Origin: Stenotrophomonas maltophilia
GTDB taxonomy: Bacteria; Pseudomonadota; Gammaproteobacteria; Xanthomonadales; Xanthomonadaceae
DNA length: 64,000 nucleotides
Direction: 5' to 3'
Assembly: GCA_009912235.1 (NCBI GenBank)
Contig: WNDS01000002.1
Location: 310,001-374,000 of the forward strand
Below are positions 19,527 through 27,660 of this stretch, in pieces. Every line of letters starts with the position of its first letter. The first letter of the stretch is position 1. The translations under genes were made by a program, and so were the position numbers. Below the pieces are notes generated by a model that searched no databases, had not been told where the DNA came from, and saw only the letters and a program-made list of their open reading frames with translations.

Positions 19527-19739
19527 TGGGAGCTCTTGAGGAGGCGTCCGTGCGGCCTGCGCGAGCCGGGCGGTAAAAAGGGTGGAGTAACTGCGCAGGC
19601 TCAATTATCGCCCAAATTGTTACGATTTCGTTGCACGCGAAATCATCGTCACGAATGCCGCCGGTTCCGGCACAGTTGCCGGCAGCGGCCGCCTCCAGCG
19701 CGTGCACAGGGCGACAACGTGGGCCGCGCCCGGGCCGGG

Positions 19740-19768
19740 TTGGCAAGCGCGGAAGGCTTGGCTACACT
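19740..19768 (+). promoter_or_regulatory. Promoter of tRNA-Ala
   Basis: TTGGCA (19740-19745) and TACACT (19763-19768) are separated by 17 nt and lie 11 nt before the mature tRNA 5' end, as expected for a sigma-70 tRNA promoter. Confidence 0.75.
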
Positions 19769-19779
19769 GGCTTCGCCGT

Positions 19780-19855
<76 letters not shown>

Positions 19856-19870
19856 CTCAGATTCACGCAG

Positions 19871-19900
19871 AAAGCCCCGGGTTTCCCGGGGCTTTTTGTT
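19871..19900 (+). terminator. Terminator of tRNA-Ala
   Basis: AAAGCCCCGGG (19871-19881) pairs with CCCGGGGCTTT around a TTT loop and is followed by further T residues. It lies 15 nt after the tRNA. Confidence 0.9.
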
Positions 19901-19945
19901 TGCACGCGATCCTGTATCACGCCGTCCTGTAGCAGGCCGCACGCC

Positions 19946-20134
19946 TCACGCAGGCTCCTGCCCGCCGTCCTTGCGCGCCGGCTTGCGGCTGTGGGCATCG
20001 TGCACCTGCTGGTCATGCTGCCCCGGCCGCAGCCTGGCCACCTCATCCTGCCTGCGGTCCTGGCGGCTCTCCTGGACGCCTTCACGCGTGTCCGTGGATG
20101 CCGTATCCGGGGTCTGTCCATGCTGCTGGTTCAT
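19946..20134 (-). CDS. Small highly charged, Gln-rich hypothetical protein
   Basis: This 62-residue frame starts [19 protein letters not shown] and is rich in Gln, Arg, Asp and Lys, with no hydrophobic segment, so it is probably soluble and disordered. A GAGGA sequence lies about 10 nt before the ATG. I do not recognise the family. The composition and the ribosome binding site favour a real gene, but no neighbour suggests a function. A spurious frame remains possible at this GC content. Confidence 0.5.
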   Translation of the reverse strand: MNQQHGQTPDTASTDTREGVQESRQDRRQDEVARLRPGQHDQQVHDAHSRKPARKDGGQEPA

Positions 20135-20298
20135 GACGTCTCGTCCTCGCCCGACGCGGTGCCGGGTGCATGCCACCACGCTAGTGCGCCACAGGTGATG
20201 TGCCGGTCGGCCCACCGCGAACGGGGCGTGCAGGCACGCTTGCGGCGGTCATCGCGCACCGCCCACAATCGGCGCCACGATCTTCACAAGGAGGTGCC

Positions 20299-20748
20299 AT
20301 GATCCGTCTGCCGTTGCTGCTGCCTGCCCTGCTGCTGGCCGTTGGCTGCGCCCATCGCCCTGCCATCCAGCCACTGCCGGCAGGCGCCATCAGCACGACC
20401 GCAGCGGTGCGGGCGGCGCAGGATGATCCCCGGCGCGGCATCACCGGCACGTTCGCGCTGACCGTTCAGGCCGTCGGCCAGGGCCAGGGACACATCTACC
20501 TCAACAGCGAGCGCGACTACCGGCACCCGTTGAATGTCACGGTCGTGCTGGACGCTGCACTGCGGCCCGACGTGCTGGCCGCTTTCGGCCAGCCCCCGGA
20601 GCTGCTGTACAACCACACGCTGCTGGTCCGCGGTACGGCACGGCGGGTGCGCATCGATTTCGTCAACGATGGCGTGCCGAGCGGCAAGTATTACTACCAG
20701 ACGCAGATCCAGGTCAGTCGCATCACGCAACTGCAGCCAGCGCCGTGA
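20299..20748 (+). CDS. Small lipoprotein with a beta-rich domain
   Basis: The 149-residue protein starts MIRLPLLLPALLLAVGC, a clear lipoprotein signal with lipobox AVGC. A strong ribosome binding site, AAGGAGG, lies 5 nt before the ATG at 20299. The mature part contains GTFALTVQAVGQGQGHIYLNSERDYRHP and ends with KYYYQTQIQVSRI, suggesting an OB-like or beta-sandwich fold. I do not recognise a named family with confidence. Its stop codon overlaps the GTG start of the next gene (GTGA), so the two are probably translationally coupled. Confidence 0.8.
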   Translation: MIRLPLLLPALLLAVGCAHRPAIQPLPAGAISTTAAVRAAQDDPRRGITGTFALTVQAVGQGQGHIYLNSERDYRHPLNVTVVLDAALRPDVLAAFGQPPELLYNHTLLVRGTARRVRIDFVNDGVPSGKYYYQTQIQVSRITQLQPAP

Positions 20749-21212
20749 CGACCCGAACGGCACTGCCGCTGCAGCTGGATGCCGCCGACGGCTCCATCGC
20801 GGTCGGCGCCATGCCCCAGCGCATCCAGCCCACGCTGACCCCGGCGCAGGCCGCTGAAGCCTTCGCCGACCTGCTGCGCGCGCCGCGCGACCTCGGCAAC
20901 GGCTACCACTGGCTGCACCTGCAGGGCGTTTCGCTGCAGGGCGTGCCGGCCGGCGTCGGCCTCTGTTTCCAGGACCACTCGCTGCAGCTGGTTACCCTCG
21001 GCGTCAGCCTGCCCGGCGCACCACTGCAGGACGGCTGGCCAACCCAGACGGCCATCGATGCCGAAGTGGCATTCATGCGGCGCGTACTGGGCGCGGCGCT
21101 GGGCCGCCGGTTGACCGGCGGCCACGCACGTTTCAGCTGGGGCCAGGCGTGGGCACGTTTCGACCCCAAGGGCTTCATGGCCTCCAGCGGGCTCCGCTAC
21201 GGACGCGACTGA
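20745..21212 (+). CDS. Conserved-looking hypothetical protein coupled to the lipoprotein gene
   Basis: This 155-residue cytoplasmic-type protein starts at a GTG that overlaps the preceding TGA by 4 nt. It contains YHWLHLQGVSLQGVPAGVGLCFQ and a Trp/Gly-rich end, GGHARFSWGQAWARFDPKG, which indicates a compact mixed fold. No catalytic motif is evident and I do not recognise a family. The tight coupling suggests that its product acts with the lipoprotein. Confidence 0.75.
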   Translation: MTTRTALPLQLDAADGSIAVGAMPQRIQPTLTPAQAAEAFADLLRAPRDLGNGYHWLHLQGVSLQGVPAGVGLCFQDHSLQLVTLGVSLPGAPLQDGWPTQTAIDAEVAFMRRVLGAALGRRLTGGHARFSWGQAWARFDPKGFMASSGLRYGRD

Positions 21213-21274
21213 CCCGCGTTACGCCCTGCAGCACCGGCAGACGGCACCGGCACCGGCACCGGCACGGCGAAGGC

Positions 21275-22300
21275 TCAGTCCAGCGCCACCACCAGCTTGC
21301 CGAAGTTGCGCCCCTGCAGCAGGCCGAAGAACGCCTCTGGCGCATTGGCCAGCCCCTGCACCACATCTTCGCGGTACTGGATGCGCCCATCGTGCAGCCA
21401 CTGCGCCATCTCCTGCTCGAACGCCGGGAACAGCGCGCTGAAGTCGGTGATGATGAAGCCGCGTACCGTCAGCCGCTGGCGCAGGATCTGCGCGAACAAC
21501 GGCGGCAGGCGGTCCAGGCCGGGCTGCGCCACGCCGTGCGCGTTGTAGGTGGCGATGGTGCCGCAGACCGGAATGCGTGCGAAATCGTTCAGCAGCGGCA
21601 GCACGGCATCCAGCACATGGCCACCGACATTCTCGAAGTACACATCGATGCCCTGCGGCGCGGCCGCGCGCAGCTGTTCGGCGAAATCGGCGGCGCGGTG
21701 GTCCAGGGCCACATCCACGCCCAGCGTTTCCAGGTACGCACGCTTGGCCTCGCCGCCGGCGATGACCGCCACCCGCGCGCCCTGCAGCTTGCCCAGCTGC
21801 GCCACCGTGGCACCGACCGGACCGCTGGCGGTGGTCACCACCAGCGTTTCGCCCGGCTGCACCTTGCCGATCTCGTGCAGGCCCGCGTAGGCTGTGAAAC
21901 TCGGCATGCCGTACACGCCCAGCGCCAGGCTGGGCGACAGCCCCTGCGGCTGCAGGCGACGGCTGATGCTGGTAGCGTCGGCCACCGCGTGGGTCTGCCA
22001 GCCACCGCTGGCCAGCACCAGGTCACCGGCGGCCAGGCCATCGGCACGCGACTGCAGCACTTCGGACACGGTGGCCCCCACCATCACCTCGCCCAGCGCC
22101 ACGGCAGGCGCATACGAGGGGCGGTCATCCATGCGTCCGCGCATGTAGGGATCAAGCGAAAGATAGCGGTTGCGCAGCAGCACCTGGCCGTCAGCCAATG
22201 CAGGCAGCGCCGCCTGCTCCAGGCGGAAGTCCGCAGCGGTGGGTGCGCCCTGCGGGCGCGAGGCCAGCACGATGTGGGTGGTGGTCGTGGTTTCGGACAT
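21275..22300 (-). CDS. NADP-dependent medium-chain reductase (CurA / leukotriene B4 dehydrogenase-like)
   Basis: The 341-residue protein belongs to the zinc-independent MDR family that reduces activated C=C bonds with NADPH. It has the N-terminal signature LRNRYLSLDPYMRGRM, VGATVSEVLQSRADGLAAGDLV, the substrate-site segment GMPSFTAYAGLHEIG, the nucleotide-binding ASGPVGATVAQLGK, and YFENVGGHVLDAVLPLLN. No zinc ligands are seen, as is usual for this subgroup. The start MSETTTTTHIVLASRP at 22300 matches homologues; the longer frame would be atypical. It is probably monocistronic. Confidence 0.88.
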   Translation of the reverse strand: MSETTTTTHIVLASRPQGAPTAADFRLEQAALPALADGQVLLRNRYLSLDPYMRGRMDDRPSYAPAVALGEVMVGATVSEVLQSRADGLAAGDLVLASGGWQTHAVADATSISRRLQPQGLSPSLALGVYGMPSFTAYAGLHEIGKVQPGETLVVTTASGPVGATVAQLGKLQGARVAVIAGGEAKRAYLETLGVDVALDHRAADFAEQLRAAAPQGIDVYFENVGGHVLDAVLPLLNDFARIPVCGTIATYNAHGVAQPGLDRLPPLFAQILRQRLTVRGFIITDFSALFPAFEQEMAQWLHDGRIQYREDVVQGLANAPEAFFGLLQGRNFGKLVVALD

Positions 22301-22643
22301 GTCCAATGACTCTGCTGTTGCCAGCACGGGGTAAGGAAGGCCGACGATACGCCTCGGCAACGGCGCCGGGCGGCGACGAAAACAGCGTTTCATCACGCGC
22401 CGCAATCTGCGTGGTCGCCTCGCCTTGTCGCAGCGTGTTTGCCGACAGCGGCAGCCTGCTGATTTCCGCCAGCGGCGATGCTGCGTCCTGTGCCAGCCGG
22501 TCGTGGATCAGCCGGCGTGCAGATGAACTGCCGTTCATTCCGGCAGCGGCCTCGCGCGCCCCTGCTCCGCTACGCAGGATCAAGCACTTGCACCGCTCTC
22601 CTCGCCACGCAGACGGCAATGTGAAGGTTTTTTGCCAAAACGC

Positions 22644-22672
22644 TTGCCGAACCTGTCCCACGTCCGTAATAT
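22644..22672 (+). promoter_or_regulatory. Promoter of tRNA-Phe; the rest of 22301-22711 appears empty
   Basis: TTGCCG (22644-22649) and TAATAT (22667-22672) are spaced by 17 nt and lie 39 nt before the tRNA. The remaining gene-free stretch from 22301 to 22640 shows no credible gene, repeat or strong hairpin. Confidence 0.75.
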
Positions 22673-22711
22673 GCGCGTCCTTGGCAGCGACATCGCTGCA
22701 ACGAAACACGT

Positions 22712-22787
22712 GGCCGAGTAGCTCAGTTGGTAGAGCAGGGGATTGAAAATCCCCGTGTCGGCGGTTCGATTCCGTCCTCGGCCACCA
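22712..22787 (+). tRNA. tRNA-Phe (anticodon GAA)
   Basis: This is a complete 76-nt cloverleaf with CCA. The acceptor is GGCCGAG/CTCGGCC, the D-arm GCTCAGTTGGTAGAGC, and the anticodon stem GGGGA/TCCCC carries loop TTGAAAA, giving GAA. The T-loop is TTCGATT. Confidence 0.96.
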
Positions 22788-22793
22788 GTTTGA

Positions 22794-22821
22794 AGACCTG
22801 CAGATTGCGGGTCTTTTTTTT
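22794..22821 (+). terminator. Terminator of tRNA-Phe
   Basis: AGACCTGC (22794-22801) pairs with GCGGGTCT around AGATT and is followed by a run of eight T residues. Confidence 0.9.
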
Positions 22822-22883
22822 GCGCGCTTTTACTCGTTGCATGTGTAGTACGGTCACTGGCTGACCGCATCGAGCGACGATGA

Positions 22884-23465
22884 ATGGACGCCACCCCTTC
22901 CCTGCCCCAGCTGCAGCGTTCGCTGAACCGCCTGCGCTGGATGGTCGTTGGCCTGGCCGTGCTGGTGGCGGCCCTTGCTGCCGCCACCAGCTGGCTGGCC
23001 CTGCAGCGCCATGCTCCGATGCATGTGGACGCACTGACCACACACAGGCTGCAGGTGCTGGATGACCGCGGCGTGGTACGCGTGGAAATCACCCAGGACG
23101 GCGCCGCTGATGGGCGGCGCAGCCGTGCCGCCGGCCTTACCGTGTTTGACCGCACCGGCGCCGAGCGCGGCGGTTTTACCACCTACGACGATGGCGGCGT
23201 CGGCATTGCCCTGGATGCCCCTCTGGGCAAAGGTGAAGATCATCTGCGCGACCGCCTGGGCCTGACGGTCAACGCTGAAGGTTCATCCCAGCTGCTGCTG
23301 AGCGACAATCTGACCCGCGGCGTGGTGCGCCTGCGTGCAGAGGGGGACGGAGGCGGCGGCCTGGATACCTTCAAATGGGATATGCAGAGCAACCTGTTGC
23401 AAACACGCACCATCACCTTCGACGGCGACCAGCGCACCCGACAGCCGATAGGCGAGCCGCAGTAA
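22884..23465 (+). CDS. Single-pass membrane protein of unknown function
   Basis: The 193-residue protein has a short cytoplasmic N-terminus, one transmembrane helix (about residues 20-41, MVVGLAVLVAALAAATSWLA), and a beta-rich outer domain. The outer domain repeats strand-like units such as RLQVLDDRGVVRVEI and GLTVFDRTGAERGG, in the style of bacterial proteins with repeated vDxxGxxR strands. I do not recognise a specific family. It follows the tRNA-Phe terminator and precedes the lipocalin gene with a 98-nt gap. Confidence 0.75.
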   Translation: MDATPSLPQLQRSLNRLRWMVVGLAVLVAALAAATSWLALQRHAPMHVDALTTHRLQVLDDRGVVRVEITQDGAADGRRSRAAGLTVFDRTGAERGGFTTYDDGGVGIALDAPLGKGEDHLRDRLGLTVNAEGSSQLLLSDNLTRGVVRLRAEGDGGGGLDTFKWDMQSNLLQTRTITFDGDQRTRQPIGEPQ

Positions 23466-23563
23466 ACCGGCAGACGACACGCCACCGCGCCGCCGCTGAT
23501 GGAAGTTTTACACGCTGCCCCGCGCATCGCCCTAAGCTCGCTGCTCCTGCCTGGAATCTGCCG

Positions 23564-24115
23564 ATGCTCCTGCGCCCTGCCCTGCTTGCCGGCCTGCTGC
23601 TGGCCACTGCGCCACTGCTGGCGGCCGAGCCGGTGCGCGCGGTACCGGCGTTGGACATCGACCGCTATGCCGGCCAGTGGCACGAGATCGCCCACCTGCC
23701 GGTCTCGTTCCAGAAGAAATGCGTGGGCGAGGTCACCGCCACCTACAGTCTGCGCCGCGACGGCCGCATCAGCGTCTACAACGCCTGCCGCACCGCTGCG
23801 GGCGAGCGCATCGCCGCCGAAGGTGTCGCCCGCGCGGTCGAGGGCCGCCCCGGCCAGCTGCAGGTGCGCTTCGTGCCGGACTGGCTCAGCTGGGTGCCGC
23901 TGGTGTGGGCCGACTACTGGGTGATCGCCCTGGACCCGGACTACCAGTGGGCCGTGGTGGGCGAGCCCGGCCGCCGCTACCTGTGGATCCTCTCACGGAC
24001 CGCGCAGATGGACCCGGCCCTGTTCGATCAGCTGCGCCACTGCGCCGAGGCCATGGGCTACGACCTGGCCCCGCTGCGGATGATGGCCCCGCTGTCGGCC
24101 GCTTCCGGCCCCTGA
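23564..24115 (+). CDS. blc: Bacterial lipocalin (Blc-like), exported
   Basis: Blc-type lipocalins bind fatty acids or lysophospholipids at the envelope, usually under stress. The 183-residue protein begins MLLRPALLAGLLLATAPLLA, a secretory signal without a clear lipobox Cys, so it is probably periplasmic rather than lipidated. The three lipocalin conserved regions are present: DRYAGQWHEIAHLPVSFQKKC, ADYWVIALDPDYQWAVVGEP, and RRYLWILSRTAQM. Two cysteines (KKC and NAC) may form a disulfide. The ATG at 23564 is used; the longer frame lacks a signal. Confidence 0.9.
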   Translation: MLLRPALLAGLLLATAPLLAAEPVRAVPALDIDRYAGQWHEIAHLPVSFQKKCVGEVTATYSLRRDGRISVYNACRTAAGERIAAEGVARAVEGRPGQLQVRFVPDWLSWVPLVWADYWVIALDPDYQWAVVGEPGRRYLWILSRTAQMDPALFDQLRHCAEAMGYDLAPLRMMAPLSAASGP

Positions 24116-24244
24116 GCCCGGCACGTCGCGGGTTCGCCTGTCACCCTGCCGGTGCAGCATGCCGCTGCCGCAGAGCAGCATCACAAACCACCATACGCCG
24201 TAGTATCCTTCCTTCAACGCACCCCCTACCGAGGACTTGCGCCC

Positions 24245-24721
24245 ATGCTCCGCCGCTTCCGAACCGCCCTGATCGCCGTGTCCCTCCTGGCCCTGGCCGC
24301 CTGCAACAACGGCGTGGTCAAGCGTGTTTCCGAACCGGCCGCCAGCCTGCAGCAGCTGACCGTGAACGCCGACGGCAACTGGAGCGTGGCGCTGCGCCTG
24401 CAGAACTTCAGCTCGATGCCGATGCGCTTTGACGATGTGGCGCTGGCACTGACCGTGGGCGAAGCAGAGGCCGGCACGCTGAAGGCCACGCCGGGCATTT
24501 CCATTGGCGGCGTTTCGGCCGATGTGATCACCCTGGACCTGCAGCCCAGCTCCGCCGCCCGCCTGGTGGTGGCCGACGCGCTGGCCGGCAACCGCACCCT
24601 GGCCTACGGCCTGAAGGGTTCGGTGTCGGCCACCCCGGAAGAAAAGAAGCAGCGCACCTTCAACATCAGCAGCCGCAGCACGCTGAACCAGGCCCCCGGC
24701 CTGCCCGGCGTGCTGCGCTGA
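24245..24721 (+). CDS. LEA-14/WHy-like lipoprotein
   Basis: The 158-residue protein starts MLRRFRTALIAVSLLALAAC, a lipoprotein signal with lipobox LAAC. Its mature domain shows VALRLQNFSSMPMRFDDVALALTVG and LKATPGISIGGVSADVITLDL, which resembles the LEA type 2 / WHy fold of stress-related proteins (moderate confidence). It lies 44 nt before the acyl-CoA dehydrogenase gene on the same strand and may be cotranscribed with it. Confidence 0.75.
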   Translation: MLRRFRTALIAVSLLALAACNNGVVKRVSEPAASLQQLTVNADGNWSVALRLQNFSSMPMRFDDVALALTVGEAEAGTLKATPGISIGGVSADVITLDLQPSSAARLVVADALAGNRTLAYGLKGSVSATPEEKKQRTFNISSRSTLNQAPGLPGVLR

Positions 24722-24765
24722 CGCCACGCGCATTCCCCTACCCGCCACTGATCGAAACGTACCCG

Positions 24766-26556
24766 ATGAGCAGCTACGCCGCACCGCTTTCCGACCTCCG
24801 TTTCGCCCTGCACGACGTGCTGAAGGTGGAACCGCTGTTTGCCCGCCTGGGCTTCACCGACGCCACCGCCGACGTTGTCGACGCCGTGCTGGAAGAAGCC
24901 GCACGCTTCAGCGGCCGCGTGCTGGCACCGCTGAACAGCGTAGGCGACGAGATCGGCTGCGTGCTGGACCAGGCCAGCGGCGAGGTGACCACCCCGCCCG
25001 GCTTCAAGCAGGCCTATGACCAGTTCGTGGAAGGCGGCTGGACCGGCCTGACCGCGGCCCCGGAACTGGGCGGCCAGGGCCTGCCGCACACCCTGGGCGT
25101 GCCGCTGAACGAGATGATCAACGCCGCCAACCTGGCCTGGGGCAACTTCCCGCTGCTCTCCCACGGCGCCATCGAAGCGCTGAAGCAGCACGGCGAGGCG
25201 TGGCAGCACGACGCCTTCCTGAAGCCGCTGATCGAAGGCCGCTGGACCGGCACCATGTGCCTGACCGAACCGCACTGCGGCACCGACCTGGGCCTGCTCA
25301 AAACCAAGGCCGAGCCGAATGCCGATGGCAGCTACGCGATCACCGGCACCAAGATCTTCATCACCGCCGGCGAGCACGACCTGACCGGAAACATCGTGCA
25401 CCTGGTGCTGGCCAAGCTGCCCGACGCACCGGCTGGTGCCAAGGGCATCTCGCTGTTCGTCACCCCCAAGTTCAAGGTCGACCGCGACGGCAACGTCGGC
25501 GAGCGCAACGCACTGCGCTGCGGCTCGATCGAGCACAAGATGGGCATCAAGGGCTCGGTCACCTGCGTGATGAACTTCGACGGTGCGCAGGGCTACCTGG
25601 TCGGCCAGCCGCACAAGGGCCTGCAGGCGATGTTCACCATGATGAACACTGCACGCCTGGGCGTGGGCCTGCAGGGCATCGGCCTGTCCGAACGCGCCTA
25701 CCAGAACGCGCTGGCGTACAGCCGTGAGCGCCTGCAGTCGCGCGCCCTGAGCGGCGCTAAGTTCCCGGACAAGCCGGCCGACCCGATCCTGGTGCACCCG
25801 GACGTGCGGCGCATGCTGCTGACCATCAAATCGCTGGTCGAAGGCAGCCGCCTGCTGGCGCTGCATGCGGCCACCCTCATCGATGTGGCACACAGCGCCG
25901 ACGATGCCGCCGAGCGTGAGCGCGCCGACACCCTGGTCAGCTTCCTCACCCCCATTTCCAAGGCCTGCCAGACCGAATGGGGCATCGAGAACACCTACAA
26001 CGCCCTGCAGTGCTTCGGTGGCCACGGCTACATCCGCGAGCACGGCATGGAGCAGCTGGCCCGCGATGCGCGCATCACCACGCTGTATGAAGGCACCACC
26101 GGCATCCAGGCGCTGGACCTGATCGGCCGCAAGACCGCCGCCAGCCAGGGCGCCGGCCTGAAGCTGATGCTGGCCGAGATCGAAGCCTTCGCCAAGGCGC
26201 ATGAAGGCGACGACACGCTGGCCGAGTTCATCGCGCCGCTGCGCGCCAAGGCCGGCGAGTGGGGCACGCTGACGATGGACGTGCTCAAGCGCGCGGCCAG
26301 CAACCCGGACGAACTGGGCGCGGCCAGCTACGACTACCTGTTCTACTCCGGCTACGTGGTGCTGGCCTACTGGTGGGCCCGCAGCGCGGCCGCCGCCGAT
26401 GCCAGCGGCCAGAGCGAAGCGTTCAAGCAGGCCAAGCGCGAGACCGCCCGCTTCTACTTCGCCCGCGTGCTGCCGCGCACCCTCGGCCACGCCGCCGCGA
26501 TGCAGGCCGGCGCCGCCCCGCTGATGGCCATGGACGACGCCTGCTTCGGCGCCTGA
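24766..26556 (+). CDS. Acyl-CoA dehydrogenase, long DmdC/AcdB-like type
   Basis: This FAD enzyme introduces an alpha-beta double bond into an acyl-CoA thioester. At 596 residues it is of the longer class, with an extra C-terminal acetyl-CoA dehydrogenase-like domain (about 470-590). It shows the N-terminal helical domain, the flavin segment MCLTEPHCGTDLGLLKTKA (about 160-178), the HKMGIKGSVTCVMNFDGA segment, and the C-terminal flavin/catalytic segment CFGGHGYIREHGMEQLARDARI with TLYEGTTGIQALDL, where the catalytic Glu is expected. Homologues are annotated as 3-methylmercaptopropionyl-CoA dehydrogenases, but the substrate cannot be told from sequence. Fatty-acid degradation is the likely role. 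Confidence 0.9.
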   Translation: MSSYAAPLSDLRFALHDVLKVEPLFARLGFTDATADVVDAVLEEAARFSGRVLAPLNSVGDEIGCVLDQASGEVTTPPGFKQAYDQFVEGGWTGLTAAPELGGQGLPHTLGVPLNEMINAANLAWGNFPLLSHGAIEALKQHGEAWQHDAFLKPLIEGRWTGTMCLTEPHCGTDLGLLKTKAEPNADGSYAITGTKIFITAGEHDLTGNIVHLVLAKLPDAPAGAKGISLFVTPKFKVDRDGNVGERNALRCGSIEHKMGIKGSVTCVMNFDGAQGYLVGQPHKGLQAMFTMMNTARLGVGLQGIGLSERAYQNALAYSRERLQSRALSGAKFPDKPADPILVHPDVRRMLLTIKSLVEGSRLLALHAATLIDVAHSADDAAERERADTLVSFLTPISKACQTEWGIENTYNALQCFGGHGYIREHGMEQLARDARITTLYEGTTGIQALDLIGRKTAASQGAGLKLMLAEIEAFAKAHEGDDTLAEFIAPLRAKAGEWGTLTMDVLKRAASNPDELGAASYDYLFYSGYVVLAYWWARSAAAADASGQSEAFKQAKRETARFYFARVLPRTLGHAAAMQAGAAPLMAMDDACFGA

Positions 26557-26697
26557 GCCGGGCCGCGCCCGGCACCCGCAGAGGCCAAGGCTGGAGCAAC
26601 AGCAACAGCTGGCCTCCTGCGGGATGGCGGGGCAGGCCCAATTGCGGGGCCCCGCCTCCGACACGTTCCCGCGCCGTCCACGCCACGCGGAAACGGG

Positions 26698-26734
26698 GGG
26701 TCAGATCCCTTTCCTGCGGGAAGGGATCTGACCC
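26698..26734. repeat. GGGTCAGATCCC hairpin element
   Basis: GGGTCAGATCCCTT at 26698-26711 pairs perfectly with AAGGGATCTGACCC at 26721-26734, extended by a wobble and two further pairs around a TGC loop. It lies in the 336-nt gene-free stretch between the acyl-CoA dehydrogenase and the HNH gene. From memory, similar GGTCAGATCCC hairpins are frequent between genes of Stenotrophomonas; no second copy is in this window. There is no U tract, so it is not a simple terminator. Confidence 0.6.
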
Positions 26735-26813
26735 TCACACTCTTTCTGGAGAAAAGCCCTCTTTTGTTAAAGGGGGCGCGTCGACAGGCGCGGGGAATAG
26801 GTGGAATGCGTGG

Positions 26814-26876
26814 ACCTGAATCATTGCGATTTGGATATCACCCGCCGGGTGATATCCAAATCGCAATGATTCAGGT
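26814..26876. repeat. 63-nt perfect inverted repeat upstream of the HNH gene
   Basis: Bases 26814-26844 (start ACCTGAATCATTGCGATTTG) are the exact reverse complement of 26846-26876, with a single C at the centre. The arms are 31 bp and much richer in A/T than the surrounding DNA. It ends 16 nt before the ATG of the HNH gene. No flanking target duplication or transposase is visible. Confidence 0.9.
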
Positions 26877-26892
26877 ATAAGCTGTTTTCCCG

Positions 26893-27558
26893 ATGGGGAC
26901 AGACACTACACGCTTGGGTCTGATCGAAGCCGGAGCGCCGCTCGTTGCTCCGGAGGTCGGCGTATCGCCCAACGCCACGACGCTGCATCGCCCCGGCTCG
27001 GTCCGGCTCCTGTCACTGGATGCCCACGGACGCGTACTGGACTGGATCACCTGGCAGGACGCGGCATGCCTCTATGCCCGCGAAGCGGTGGCCTGGACCC
27101 TGGGCGATCCCTGTCTGCATATCCACGGCGGCACCAACCGCCTCAGCGGCCTGCCCAGCGGCATGGACCTGCACCCCATCATCGCCGCCCGCGGCCATGC
27201 GCGCTCGCGGGCGCTGGACCCCGCCCCCAACCTCACCAACCAGGCACTGTTCGCGCGCGACGCGCACCTGTGCCTGTACTGCGGCCAGCAGTTCAACCGC
27301 CCCGCCCTCACCCGCGACCACGTCATGCCGCTGTCCAAGGGCGGGCTGGACTGCTGGGAAAACGTGGTCACCGCCTGCTTCCACTGCAACTCGCGCAAGA
27401 GTGACCGCACCCCGCAGCAGGCCAACATGCCGCTGCTGGCGGTGCCCTACCGGCCCAGCTGGATCGAGCACCTGATCCTGTCCAACCGCAACATCCTGGC
27501 CGATCAGATGGCCTTCCTGAAGGCGCAGCTGCCCAAGCGTTCCAAGCTGTTCGCGTGA
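26893..27558 (+). CDS. HNH endonuclease family protein
   Basis: The 221-residue protein ends in an HNH nuclease fold with zinc-binding cysteines. CLYCG (about residues 132-136) and FHCNSRKSD (about 163-171) flank the beta-beta-alpha motif DHVMPLSKGG...WENVVTAC, in which His of DHV and Asn of ENV are the catalytic residues. The N-terminal half (LLSLDAHGRVLDWITWQDAACLYARE) is typical of stand-alone chromosomal HNH proteins of unknown target. The start at 26893 is uncertain because the first 25 residues look unconserved. A 63-nt perfect hairpin lies directly upstream and would be in the 5' untranslated region. dxs follows 102 nt later. Confidence 0.85.
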   Translation: MGTDTTRLGLIEAGAPLVAPEVGVSPNATTLHRPGSVRLLSLDAHGRVLDWITWQDAACLYAREAVAWTLGDPCLHIHGGTNRLSGLPSGMDLHPIIAARGHARSRALDPAPNLTNQALFARDAHLCLYCGQQFNRPALTRDHVMPLSKGGLDCWENVVTACFHCNSRKSDRTPQQANMPLLAVPYRPSWIEHLILSNRNILADQMAFLKAQLPKRSKLFA

Positions 27559-27660
27559 ACGCGCGCACCGGCAACCCTCACCGTCCTGTCACGGACGGCG
27601 GCGTTTGCTTGCCCCGCCCCCGATTGAGGGCGAAAATGGGCGTTCAGAACAAGTGCGAAC

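Noticed and set aside
22723..23043. Minus-strand frame with VAEDGIEPPTRGFSIPCSTN
   Set aside because: It is the antisense translation of the tRNA-Phe gene and terminator, a common database artefact.
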